In this document: piece by piece, positions 21,396 to 31,751 of the stretch
How the letters are laid out: each line of letters begins with the position of its first letter
How positions within the stretch are numbered: position 1 is the stretch's first letter
Origin: Corylus avellana
Lineage: Eukaryota > Streptophyta > Magnoliopsida > Fagales > Betulaceae
Reading direction: 5' to 3'
NCBI RefSeq assembly: GCF_901000735.1
Contig: NC_081542.1
Span: 14,077,134 to 14,141,133, forward strand
Length of the DNA: 64,000 bases
Program-made: the position numbers and the translations under genes
The notes under the pieces: model-generated
What the model was told of the DNA's origin: nothing
The model's database searches: none
What the model saw: only the letters and a program-made list of their open reading frames with translations

Positions 21396-23269
21396 AATAA
21401 ATGGACTCCTTAACAACTATCAACAGAACAGGGGGAGGAGAACGAAAAGCAGGCAAAGAGGTCAGCGGTAGTAAGATTGAAGATGTCAAGGCTCTAGTGT
21501 TTTCTCCTTGATCTTTATAAATACAGTTTTTATTTTTATTTTTTTAGTTTTCTGCTTGGGTGCATTCTTAAGCTTGTTGAGTTTCTGGTTTCTACTTTTA
21601 TTGGTACTGTTTCCTTTTTTTTTTTGGTAAGTGCATCGTTTATTGGTATTCCTTTGGTGGATGTTAGCACTATACTTTTCTGCCATGTTTAAATAGTCAT
21701 CACTCATCAGTCATATGTTGGCTTCTTCATGCCACTGCACTGAACTAAAATTTCTTCCTGATTGGACAATTGATCTTTCACTTACTATTGTTTAAATTTC
21801 TCTTACACTATTTGTTTTTAAGAATACATTGTGTACTCTGTAGCTCATGTACACAAAAGTACAGCAATGATCTACTCAAACAAGGAACAAGATGATTCCC
21901 AAGGCTGCTTCCTGGTAGAGCTGCGCATGAACTGATAATCCTATTACATTCTGAGCTTGAAATCCCTTCAATTTAGACTAGAAAAAATCAAGTCTGGGCA
22001 AAAGTAAGAGTAAAACAATCTTTTTTTACTGTAACCCTAAAATTGAAAAATGTTAAGGTGTCAAATGGTTTGGACAGCAAGAGACATACAAGAGCCAGCT
22101 CATGCAGTAACGTTGAAACATCAACTGAAGATCAAGTGCTCGGTTACATTAGATTGTTTCTAGTTATTTGTTATTTCCTTAGTTTTTTTGTTTTTGTTTT
22201 TTTTTAATCATAATTACAGATTGTGTACGACTTTTATCAGGAGTTGTATATCACAAATGTAACAAACTCTATGTACTAGTAATTATAAATACAATAGACA
22301 TTGCTCTGTTTTGGATAATTAAACCAAAACTGTTTTCCTTCAGTTTACAAGGTCCTCAAGTAGCCTGTCGATTCCTTTGTTGACTAGTGTGATGATCAAA
22401 CCATGAGAATCTGAACTTTTCTAGTGAGCCTTCTAATCTCGGTTGTATATTTCTATCGACACTTTTTCTATGGTCCACTGGTCTTCAAGAGGCCCGAGGG
22501 TGCATCAATTTATTGGGACCTCCAACTTCCATCAAGCACTACACCTCTGGAAATGGATTTGAAATGGAGGTGAGCCATTTAGGCAAAATGGTGTAAAAAT
22601 GAAGACAAAAATATCCTCATCTTTTAAGAGAAGGACAATTATGTCCTAACATTTTGCCTCCCACACCTCCTTCAACCACGGTCATGCCACAACTAATGTT
22701 CCTTGGCACTACGTCCAATCATCTCATTCAATCATCGGCATGTTGCATGTGGTCGGAGTTAGAGATGGCCAACTGGTCTATCTCAAAGAGAAAGCTTTGG
22801 ATGATAAGGCTCAAAACTTAGAATCAAAGTTCAACTGTTCAAGGTTATTTTCCTCTTAGTTGACTTTTAATACTCTCTTGGAGCTCGACTCTAGCTCGAG
22901 CATATATAAAATTTTGTAGAGCCTATACTACTCGACATGATTACAGCCTTATAATCTCAGACTTCAGAACTTTTTACATGTTAGAATAAGTGGACAATAA
23001 GCATCACTTTGTTTTGTCATTCCTTGCGGCTGCAAGGGCTTTGGTCCGGTGGGATTTGACCCTTTGTCAAATGGATGGCTATTCAATCCACACTTGCTCA
23101 TTGGGCTTTTGTTTAGATTTGCAACAAAGTTTGCAGTAATGAATTTAAAAGGACCATTACGAATGGACATGGTACTCTTAAGTTGAAATAATAAGAAGTT
23201 TGTTAAGACCAATTTTGAACCAATAACGTGGAAATGTTGTCTAAATTGGTTTCGGCACAATTGGCCTAT
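21396..23269. other. Intergenic sequence between mTERF-B and the next unit
   Basis: No gene is supported. The stretch near 22680-22800 ('ccttggcactac', 'cggcatgttgcatg', 'aactggtctatctcaaag') is a decayed relative of the small open frame at 35376-35519. The stretch 22960-23250 resembles the distal promoter of mTERF-D ('tttgtcaaatggatgg', 'ggacaataagc'). Confidence 0.5.
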
Positions 23270-23641
23270 TAGTTATTAGGACGGGCAATTTAACTCGTGA
23301 TCTACGAACACGATATGTAATTTTAGGGTTAGGATTTAGATTAAACAGGTTCGAGTCATAAACAAGTCAACCGGTTTAATAAATGTGTCACACGGGTTTG
23401 CGTGTTGACCCGTTTATATATTTATTTTTTAAGTAAATTTTAACTTAAAGGTTGACAATTTAACTCATGTCTTGCCAATTCGACACAAATACAACATGTA
23501 GTTTTAAGATTAATGTTTAAGTTAAATAGGTTTAGATTATATAAACTGTTTAATAAAAGTGTCGTGTTCGAATTAACATAAACAAATTAGTAAATTAACC
23601 GGTTCACACCAACCCGAGTTGTTAACTCATTTTGCCACCCC
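23270..23641. mobile_element. hAT-like non-autonomous element
   Basis: The right end, inverted, begins 'aggggtggcaaaatgagtt', typical of hAT-type terminal inverted repeats in plants. The body carries 'cgtgttgacccgtttatata' and two internal repeats of 'gttttaagattaatgtttaa'-like sequence. The left end ('acgggcaatttaactcgtg') is decayed. No transposase. Same site as 30076-30450 in the next contig. Confidence 0.5.
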
Positions 23642-23707
23642 TAGCATTAACCCGATGTGGCGACTGCCACGCACACTCTTCGTCCCCTTTTCCATGTTAA
23701 TTTTCTT

Positions 23708-24656
23708 GGATCTAGCTTAGGTGCGGTAGTTGAATGCGGTAGCCCAAAACTGTACCATTTGGTGCAGTTTTGGGAAGGAAAAATCCAAAATTGAACTAAA
23801 CGGTGCAGTTTTGGGAAGGGGAAAAAAATAGTTTTTTTTTTAAAAATATAATAAACAATTATTTAAGAATTAAAAAATATAAAAAACTAATAATTAAAAA
23901 TATTAAAACAATTAAAAAAGTTAAAAAAACTAAAAACTAGAAAGAACTAAAAATAAAAAACTAAGGGCAGCCCCTTGGCCATTTAGAAAGAAACTCCAAG
24001 AACACTGACGCCATGTCATCTGGGTGATCCTTCGTCTCTTCATGACGTTCTTGCAGATTCAGTGCATGTTCTTTCTCCATCAGATCCATAAAATCTATGC
24101 CTTCAAGGGAAATCAGGGAGAGGTGAGAATCAGAGAAAGCACATGATAGCTTTCACCGGTGCCGGAATCGACGAAGATCCACCCCATGACCTTTGGGAAA
24201 CACAACTCAGAGGCGCCATTTGTGAATGATATACAAGGATTACAGATTGAAATGGGTGTTGCTGGTGGAGTGAAATACAAGAACCTCATGGTTTTTGGAG
24301 TTTGGGGTTTCTTTGAATTTTTCCTTTTGGCTTCTAATTTGTTGTCACTTTCTCGAGAAAGTTGGAGGAGATAATGGAAAGGCAAGTTAATAGATGAGAT
24401 TATCGGTTGGACCTGCAAAGGATTGAATTTTTCAAATGGTTTTGGGGTGGCCGGCCACCCCACCCCTTTCATTTTTTTTTTTTTTCTTTCTCTTCTATTT
24501 TTTTTTATTACTTTTAGTTTTTTAATATTTTTAATTTTATTTTACTTTTTCTTTAAAAAAAATTATTTGTTTATTGCCCAAAACGACCCCAAACTGGTTC
24601 GTTTTGGGCTACTGCATGGTGCGGCAGTTTTCAACTACTGCACCTAAGCCGAATCC
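23708..24656. mobile_element. Mutator-like (Pack-MULE-type) element, 949 bp
   Basis: Ends are inverted: left 'ggatctagcttaggtgc', right (inverted) 'ggattcggcttaggtgc', extending through 'agtagttgaa' and 'agcccaaaac'. They are flanked by a perfect 9-bp target duplication 'aattttctt' (23699-23707 and 24657-24665), the Mutator hallmark. The core 23965-24430 is less AT-rich and not repetitive. It carries a 119-codon minus-strand frame (24472-24113) and its opposite 71-codon plus-strand frame, so it may be a captured gene fragment. I do not recognise the parent gene. A 'ggggtggccggccacccc' palindrome lies at 24444. No transposase. Confidence 0.75.
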
Positions 24657-24665
24657 AATTTTCTT

Positions 24666-24924
24666 TAGGGCTACTTCTCAAGGACCGTTTTTGTTTTTTT
24701 GAGTTTGAACTTGCGAGTTTTTTTTTTTTTTTTTTTTTTTTAATTCTACGCGAAGCTCAAACGCTTTTTAGTTTTTAGATTCTGAAGCACAGGAAGAATA
24801 GCTCAGAGGGCGCCATTCCGGGATGGAATTTTGACATGTTCAGCGTAATGCCAAATTGCCAATCCAACCCTCGAGAGGATCTCTTGATAAACAAGAAGTA
24901 GTCTGAGAGTCTGAGATTGAATCG
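24666..24924 (+). promoter_or_regulatory. 5' flank of mTERF-C, cut by the gap
   Basis: Contains a T23-type homopolymer (24719-24740) and the conserved mTERF 5' block 'caggaagaatagctcagagg'. The sequence breaks off at 'gattgaatcg', 21 bp before the ATG expected from 31730-31752. Confidence 0.6.
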
Positions 24925-25024
24925 NNNNNNNNNNNNNNNNNNNNNNNNNNNNNNNNNNNNNNNNNNNNNNNNNNNNNNNNNNNNNNNNNNNNNNNNNNNN
25001 NNNNNNNNNNNNNNNNNNNNNNNN
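24925..25024. other. Assembly gap of exactly 100 N
   Basis: The left contig end matches 31730 and the right contig start matches 18810, so 6.1 kb is present on both sides of this gap. Confidence 0.97.
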
Positions 25025-25342
25025 TAAGGCGTTTGTTAAGACTACTTATGAACTAGTAACGTCGAAACTTTTCCTCTCATAAATTAGTGTTGGTTCTTGT
25101 GATTTAGGCACAGCCGGACCATTACGACACGCTCTCTGACAAAGACAAACGACATACCGTTCAAACATGGAAACGGCGCGACCTTTCACCCCCCAGATGC
25201 CACACTTCTCCTGTTCTCCTTAACCCTCTCCCTTCCTCCATCATGGAGAATAGGGCTTAATGCCAGTCCCAACACTCGAGAGGATTTCTTGATAAACAAG
25301 AAGTGGCCTGAGACTGAATCGGACAAACTCGGTGAGTCAACA
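25025..25342 (+). promoter_or_regulatory. Shortened upstream region of mTERF-B'
   Basis: Matches 18810-19251 but lacks 124 bp between 'gggct' at 25257 and the following 'taatgccagtccc'. The junction falls in a 4-bp GGCT shared by both breakpoints. Confidence 0.7.
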
Positions 25343-26554
25343 ATGTTTGCTCTTTTCTGTTCAAGACAGGTTGTATTACTCAAAAGTAGGAGGACCCAAC
25401 TGGGGGTTTTTCAGCAAAATGCTTTCTTTATTCTAAAATCATTCACATCGATAGGGTTATGTCAATCTAGCGAAAAACGACAAGAAGAAAAACATTCTTT
25501 TACAGTGTCTTACCTCATAAACTCATGTGGGTTGTCCCCAAAATCTGCTATTTTAGCATCCCACAGTATGAACTTTGAGAACCCAGAGAGACCAGACTCA
25601 GTGCTTAATCTTCTCAGAGAGAATGGATTCACCCCTACCCATATCTCCAAAATTATCAGGGTACAGCCACGGTTTCTTTTATCTGATCCTGAGAAGACCC
25701 TTTTGCCCAAGATTGAGTTTTTCCGTTCTTTGGGGGTTTCAAGCTCTGAACTCCCTGGGATCCTCTCTTCAAATCCAATGTTGTTAGCAAGAAGCTTAGA
25801 GAAACAACTAATCCCCTCCTATAATTTCCTCAAGAGTGTGGTTCTTGTCAACGAGAAAGTCGTTACAGCTTTGAAGCGCTCAGCACGGGCTTTTCAATTT
25901 AATGTGGCAACTAATATGGCTCCTAACGTTGCACTTTTGAGACGACTTGGAGTGCCTCAATCTACCATTTCTTTCTTGGTAAGTAATTATCCTTCTGAAG
26001 CGTTCACTAAGCATACTAGGTTTGTTGAGGCTGTCCGCCAGGTTATGGACATGGGATTCGATCCCTTGAAAACGGTGTTTGTTCGGGCAATCCAAGTGTT
26101 GCTGAAGATGAGTAAACCAAGATTTGAGTCAAAATTGGAGTTTTATAAGAGGTGGGGTTGGTCAAAGGACATGGCCCTCTCTGCATTTAAAAGGAATCCA
26201 ATGTGTATGATTTTATCAGAAGAGAAGATCACCAAAGTCATGGACTTCCTTGTGAATAAAATGGGTTGGCTATCAGCTAATATTGCTATAAATCCTGCAG
26301 TTCTATTATTCAGCTTGGAGAAGAGGATTATGCCTAGGTTTTCAGTTATTCAGATTTTACTAGCCAAGGATTTGGTCAAGAATGATTTGTCCTTGTCGAC
26401 TATATTATTGCCTAATGAGAGGAGGTTTTTGGAAAAGTTTGTGATCAAATTTCAGGACGATATTCCTCAATTGTTCAATGTTTATCAGAGTAAGATGGAT
26501 GTTCTGGAGATAGGGAGACAATCGGAGAACGTATGTGTGGCTGAACAGTTGTAA
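25343..26554 (+). CDS. mTERF: mTERF family protein, copy B', 403 aa
   Basis: Same protein as 19252-20463 except Glu to Asp and Leu to Phe near the C-terminus ('FQDDIPQLFNVYQ'). Start at MFALF ATG; the upstream extension begins with TTG. All mTERF landmarks are kept. Given the two-residue difference and the matching flanks, this is probably the other allele or an overlapping contig and not a separate gene, although a very recent tandem duplicate cannot be excluded from sequence alone. Its 5' flank is shortened by 124 bp relative to the other copy. Confidence 0.92.
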   Translation: MFALFCSRQVVLLKSRRTQLGVFQQNAFFILKSFTSIGLCQSSEKRQEEKHSFTVSYLINSCGLSPKSAILASHSMNFENPERPDSVLNLLRENGFTPTHISKIIRVQPRFLLSDPEKTLLPKIEFFRSLGVSSSELPGILSSNPMLLARSLEKQLIPSYNFLKSVVLVNEKVVTALKRSARAFQFNVATNMAPNVALLRRLGVPQSTISFLVSNYPSEAFTKHTRFVEAVRQVMDMGFDPLKTVFVRAIQVLLKMSKPRFESKLEFYKRWGWSKDMALSAFKRNPMCMILSEEKITKVMDFLVNKMGWLSANIAINPAVLLFSLEKRIMPRFSVIQILLAKDLVKNDLSLSTILLPNERRFLEKFVIKFQDDIPQLFNVYQSKMDVLEIGRQSENVCVAEQL

Positions 26555-27049
26555 CATTTTGGCTTCCAACTTAATTTAATTCTTGAATTTTTACTCGTAT
26601 AACATTTTATACTTGCTGCATAAAGCATTTGCATCATCTTGTATTGCTTTCACTTGGATATGTGATCTCCAAGACAGCTATCTCAAATACTGATCTGTGT
26701 TTCATCGTTTCTTAATTCTAAGTGGAAGACCTGACTCACATGGTCACATATTGGGACTTCAAGTAAAGAAGTAAAATAGGGGTCTCCTTTTATGAAGGGC
26801 ATGAGTATTTTTTATGGTTTTAGTTCCTGCTTACGATCTTTCTAGTATTGTTGGATAGCTCAACTCCAAAGTGATTTTATATGATAAGATTGTCTTTAGC
26901 TTAAGGCACCTAATGTGATTGGTGCTATATGCTCAAGACACTGGGCTGAAGGCACTATGCATGTTGCAAATTCACCTTCTAGTCAATCTACATTAGAGCA
27001 ATTATGAGATTTGAACTTTATATAGAGAGACTGGTTTCATGACTCCCGT

Positions 27050-27485
27050 GTGTGGTGCAGACTGCTACTCTGTGGCTTCTCTGTTGCTTCTTTTGCTGTG
27101 CGCTGCTCACTAAAATAGGTAGGGATGGTTTGAGACCTCCTCCCCATCCACACCTCTGGCACTGTCTCCCTCGTTGGGTTCCCGTTGTCCTGTGAGAATG
27201 GATGGTTGGTCTGCTCGTGGGTATCTCTCTGAATGTTTTGCATTTTACTTAGTTGTGTTGGTTTTTGGGTTGTTCCTTGTGTTCGTCGTTTTGACTAGTG
27301 TTTTTCCATTTTTGGGTTGCTGGCCTTACATGGCTGTATGTTGTTGGCTAGCTGCTTCGCTGTGTCTTTCCCTCTTTGAGGAGGGCTGTAGGGACCTTCT
27401 TGTGGCAACAGTTTTCTCTCATATTTTTAAGTTTCTTTCAACAAAGCTTACTTATCCAAAAATAATAATTAAAATTGATATTTAA
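27050..27485 (+). mobile_element. LINE 3' UTR-type fragment, second copy
   Basis: Counterpart of 20960-21395, virtually identical, ending with the 'caacaaagcttacttatcca' tail. Confidence 0.6.
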
Positions 27486-27916
27486 AATAAATGGACTCCT
27501 TAACAACTATCAACAGAACAGGGGGAGGAGAACGAAAAGCAGGCAAAGAGGTCAGCGGTAGTAAGATTGAAGATGTCAAGGCTCTAGTGTTTTCTCCTTG
27601 ATCTTTATAAATACAGTTTTTATTTTTATTTTTTTAGTTTTCTGCTTGGGTGCATTCTTAAGCTTGTTGAGTTTCTGGTTTCTACTTTTATTGGTACTGT
27701 TTCCTTTTTTTTTTGGTAAGTGCATCGTTTATTGGTATTCCTTTGGTGGATGTTAGCACTATACTTTTCTGCCATGTTTACATAGTCATCACTCATCAGT
27801 CATATGTTGGCTTCTTCATGCCACTGCACTGAACTAAAATTTCTTCCTGATTGGACAATTGATCTTTCACTTACTATTGTTTAAATTTCTCTTACACTAT
27901 TTGTTTTTAAGAATAC

Positions 27917-29117
27917 TATTGTCTCATTAAATTACATCATATGATTCATATGATTCATTATTTAAATTCTTATCATATTTACTTATAATCTTTTTTCTTT
28001 GAATTGAACTTAATATCTAATGGTAAATGGTAATGTTCAAACTCCTAAATCCTAAATTCCTAAAGTATCTAATAATGCTTTAATTAAATTGTAGACTTGT
28101 AGTTATAAGTAATATATTGTTTAATTCAATTGAATCAATTGTGATTATCATTGTACATGAATCATATGATTAACTTGTAGACTTATGACTTATGAGTTAT
28201 GTCATATTATATATGTATTATTTATTATTATATAATCATATGATTTAATGATCAAATCATCATGTGATATAATCATATCAATTATAGTGATAATATATAA
28301 ATTACTAAAATTATAATGATAATACATTAATACTTAAATTGTGTTTATAAGTAATACATTGGTCATTGTTTAATTCAATGTCAATTACTTAATTTGATAT
28401 TATATGAATCATATTATCATTGTACATTAATAATATGATTCACTTGAAGTCTTGAATAAAGTATTTGAATTGTCATTGAATCATATGATTAAGTATTGAT
28501 ATTATACATTTATATTATTCATATACATATGTAGACTTATATAGACTTATAGGTTTATAACATACATTGGAAATAAGTCTCTAGATATTTAATTGTTGTA
28601 TTAGTATGAATTAGGAGTATACTTATGAGTTATGTCATATTATATATGTATAATTTGTTATTATATAATCAAATGATTTAATAATCAATCTCATGTGATA
28701 TAATCATATAAATTATAGTGATAATATATTAATACTCAAATTGTGATTTAATTATTTTTTTAAAAAAGTTGTGATTTAATGATTAAGTGATTATATGATA
28801 TAATCATATAAATTATAGTGATATATATTAATACTCAAATTGTGATTTAATTATTTTTAAAAAAAATTGTGATTTAATGATCAAGTGATTATGTTATATG
28901 TATAAATATTTTTATAATTATAATTATAAAAATATATTATATAAAAAGGCGGTTAGCGGTTAGCGGTTACGGTTAGTAGACCCAATAACCGCTAACCGCT
29001 AACCGCTAGGCGGTTATGGCGGTTAGGCGGTTAGCGGTTAATGCGGTTAAACGGTTAGGCGGTTGGCGGTTATAGCGGTTAGCGGGCGGTTAAAAACCGC
29101 CCGCCTTTGCACCCCTA
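27917..29117. mobile_element. AT-rich 1.2-kb block replacing 480 bp of ancestral sequence
   Basis: After 'tttttaagaatac' this contig departs from its partner at 21828 and rejoins it at 'gttttggataatt' (29118; 22308). The block is over 75% A+T by eye. It has internal repeats around 'gatataatcatataaattat' (28260, 28690, 28797) and ends in a G/C-richer array of 'gcggtta' (28949-29103) with terminal 'cgcctttgcacccctag', the inverted form of a hAT-type 'ctaggggtgcaaa' end. A matching left end is not seen at 27917, so this may be one end of a rearranged element. No coding frame. Confidence 0.55.
28949..29103. repeat. Subterminal array of gcggtta / taaccgc heptamers
   Basis: About eighteen copies of 'gcggtta' or its complement occur in 155 bp, in both orientations, so the DNA can fold ('taaccgctaaccgct' facing 'ggcggttagcggtta'). 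Such heptamer arrays next to a hAT-like end resemble transposase-binding subterminal repeats. Confidence 0.65.
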
Positions 29118-30075
29118 GTTTTGGATAATTAAACCAAAACTGTTTTCCTTTAGTTTACAAGGTCCTCAAGTAGCCTGTCGATTCCTTTGTTGACTAGTGT
29201 GATGATCAAACCATGAGAATCTGAACTTTTCTAGTGAGCCTTCTAATCTCGGTTGTATATTTCTATCGACACTTTTTCTATGGTCCACTGGTCTTCAAGA
29301 GGCCCGAGGGTGCATCAATTTATTGGGACCTCCAACTTCCATCAAGCACTACACCTCTGGAAATGGATTTGAAATGGAGATGAGCCATTTAGGCAAAATG
29401 GTGTAAAAATGAAGACAAAAATATCCTCATCTTTTAAGAGAAGGACAATTATGTCCTAACATTTTGCCTCCCACACCTCCTTCAACCACGGTCATGCCAC
29501 AACTAATGTTCCTTGGCACTACGTCCAATCATCTCATTCAATCATCGGCATGTTGCATGTGCTCGGAGTTAGAGATGGCCAACTGGTCTATCTCAAAGAG
29601 AAAGCTTTGGATGATAAGGCTCAAAACTTAGAATCAAAGTTCAACTGTTCAAGGTTATTTTCCTCTTAGTTGACTTTTAATACTCTCTTGGAGCTCGACT
29701 CTAGCTCGAGCATATATAAAATTTTGTAGAGCCTATACTACTCGACATGATTACAGCCTTATAATCTCAGACTTCAGAACTTTTTACATGTTAGAATAAG
29801 TGGACAATAAGCATCACTTTGTTTTGTCATTCCTTGCGGCTGCAAGGGCTTTGGTCCGGTGGGATTTGACCCTTTGTCAAATGGATGGCTATTCAATCCA
29901 CACTTGCTCATTGGGCTTTTGTTTAGATTTGCAACAAAGTTTGCAGTAATGAATTTAAAAGGACCATTACGAATGGACATGGTACTCTTAAGTTGAAATA
30001 ATAAGAAGTTTGTTAAGACCAATTTTGAACCAATAACGTGGAAATGTTGTCTAAATTGGTTTCGGCACAACTGGC

Positions 30076-30450
30076 CTATTAGTTATTAGGACGGGCAATT
30101 TAACTCGTGATCTACGAACACGATATGTAATTTTAGGGTTAGGATTTAGATTAAACAGGTTCGAGTCATAAACAAGTCAACCGGTTTAATAAATGTGTCA
30201 CACGGGTTTGCGTGTTGACCCGTTTATATATTTATTTTTTAAGTAAATTTTAACTTAAAGGTTGACAATTTAACTCATGTCTTGCCAATTCGACACAAAT
30301 ACAACATGTAGTTTTAAGATTAATGTTTAAGTTAAATAGGTTTAGATTATATAAACTGTTTAATAAAAGTGTCGTGTTCGAATTAACATAAACAAATTAG
30401 TAAATTAACCGGTTCACACCAACCCGAGTTGTTAACTCATTTTGCCACCC
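30076..30450. mobile_element. hAT-like non-autonomous element, second copy
   Basis: Counterpart of 23270-23641 with the same right end 'ttttgccacccctag'. Confidence 0.5.
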
Positions 30451-30517
30451 CTAGCATTAACCCGATGTGGCGACTGCCACGCACACTCTTCGCCCCCTTT
30501 TCCATGTTAATTTTCTT

Positions 30518-31462
30518 GGATCTGGCTTAGGTGCGGTAGTTGAATGCGGTAGCCCAAAACTGTACCATTTGGTGCAGTTTTGGGTAGGAAAAATCCAAAA
30601 CTGAACCAAACGGTGCAGTTTTGGGAAGGGGAAAAAAACTGTTTTTTTAAAAAATATAATAAACAATTATTTAAGAATTAAAAAATATAAAAAACTAATA
30701 ATTAAAAATATTAAAACAATTAAAAAAGTTAAAAAAACTAAACTAGAAAGAACTAAAAATAAAAAACTAAGGGCAGCCCCTTGGCCATTTAGAAAGAAAC
30801 TCCAAGAACACCGACGCCATGTCATCTGGGTGATCCTTCGTCTCTTCATGACGTTCTTGCAGATTCAGTGCATGTTCTTTCTCCATCAGATCCATAAAAT
30901 CTATGCCTTCAAGGGAAATCAGGGAGAGGTGGGAATCAGAGAAAGCACATGATAGCTTTCACCGGTGCCGGAATCGACGAAGATCCACCCCATGACCTTT
31001 GGGAAACACAACTCAGAGGCGCCATTTGTGAATGATATACAAGGATTACAGATTGAAATGGGTGTTGCTGGTGGAGTGAAATACAAGAACCTCATGGTTT
31101 TTGGAGTTTGGGGTTTCTTTGAATTTTTCCTTTTGGCTTCTAATTTGTTGTCACTTTCTCGAGAAAGTTGGAGGAGATAATGGAAAGGCAAGTTAATAGA
31201 TGAGATTATCGGTTGGACCTGCAAAGGATTGAATTTTTCAAATGGTTTTGGGGTGGCCGGCCACCCCACCCCTTTCATTTTTTTTTTTTTTCTTTCTCTT
31301 CTATTTTTTTTTATTACTTTTAGTTTTTTAATATTTTTAATTTTATTTTACTTTTTCTTTAAAAAAAATTATTTGTTTATTGCCCAAAACGACCCCAAAC
31401 TGGTTCGTTTTGGGCTACTGCATGGTGCGGCAGTTTTCAACTACTGCACCTAAGCCGAATCC
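30518..31462. mobile_element. Mutator-like (Pack-MULE-type) element next to mTERF-C
   Basis: Counterpart of 23708-24656 with the same 9-bp target duplication 'aattttctt' (30509-30517 and 31463-31471). It ends only 289 bp before the mTERF-C ATG. The coding-like minus-strand frame (31278-30919) is preserved with a single residue change from the other copy. Confidence 0.75.
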
Positions 31463-31471
31463 AATTTTCTT

Positions 31472-31751
31472 TAGGGCTACTTCTCAAGGACCGTTTTTGT
31501 TTTTTTGAGTTTGAACTTGCGAGTTTTTTTTTTTTTTTTTTTTTTTTAATTCTACGCGAAGCTCAAACGCTTTTTAGTTTTTAGATTCTGAAGCACAGGA
31601 AGAATAGCTCAGAGGGCGCCATTCCGGGATGGAATTTTGACATGTTCAGCGTAATGCCAAATTGCCAATCCAACCCTCGAGAGGATCTCTTGATAAACAA
31701 AAAGTAGTCTGAGAGTCTGAGATTGAATCGGACAAACTCGGTGAGTCAACA
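31472..31751 (+). promoter_or_regulatory. 5' flank of mTERF-C
   Basis: Holds a T-homopolymer and the conserved 'caggaagaatagctcagagg' block (31603). Little ancestral upstream sequence remains between the Mutator-like element and the gene, so the element must supply or disrupt the distal promoter. Confidence 0.55.

Noticed and set aside
28949..29103. Telomere-like repeat
   Set aside because: The unit is gcggtta in both orientations, not TTTAGGG, and it lies beside a hAT-like end.
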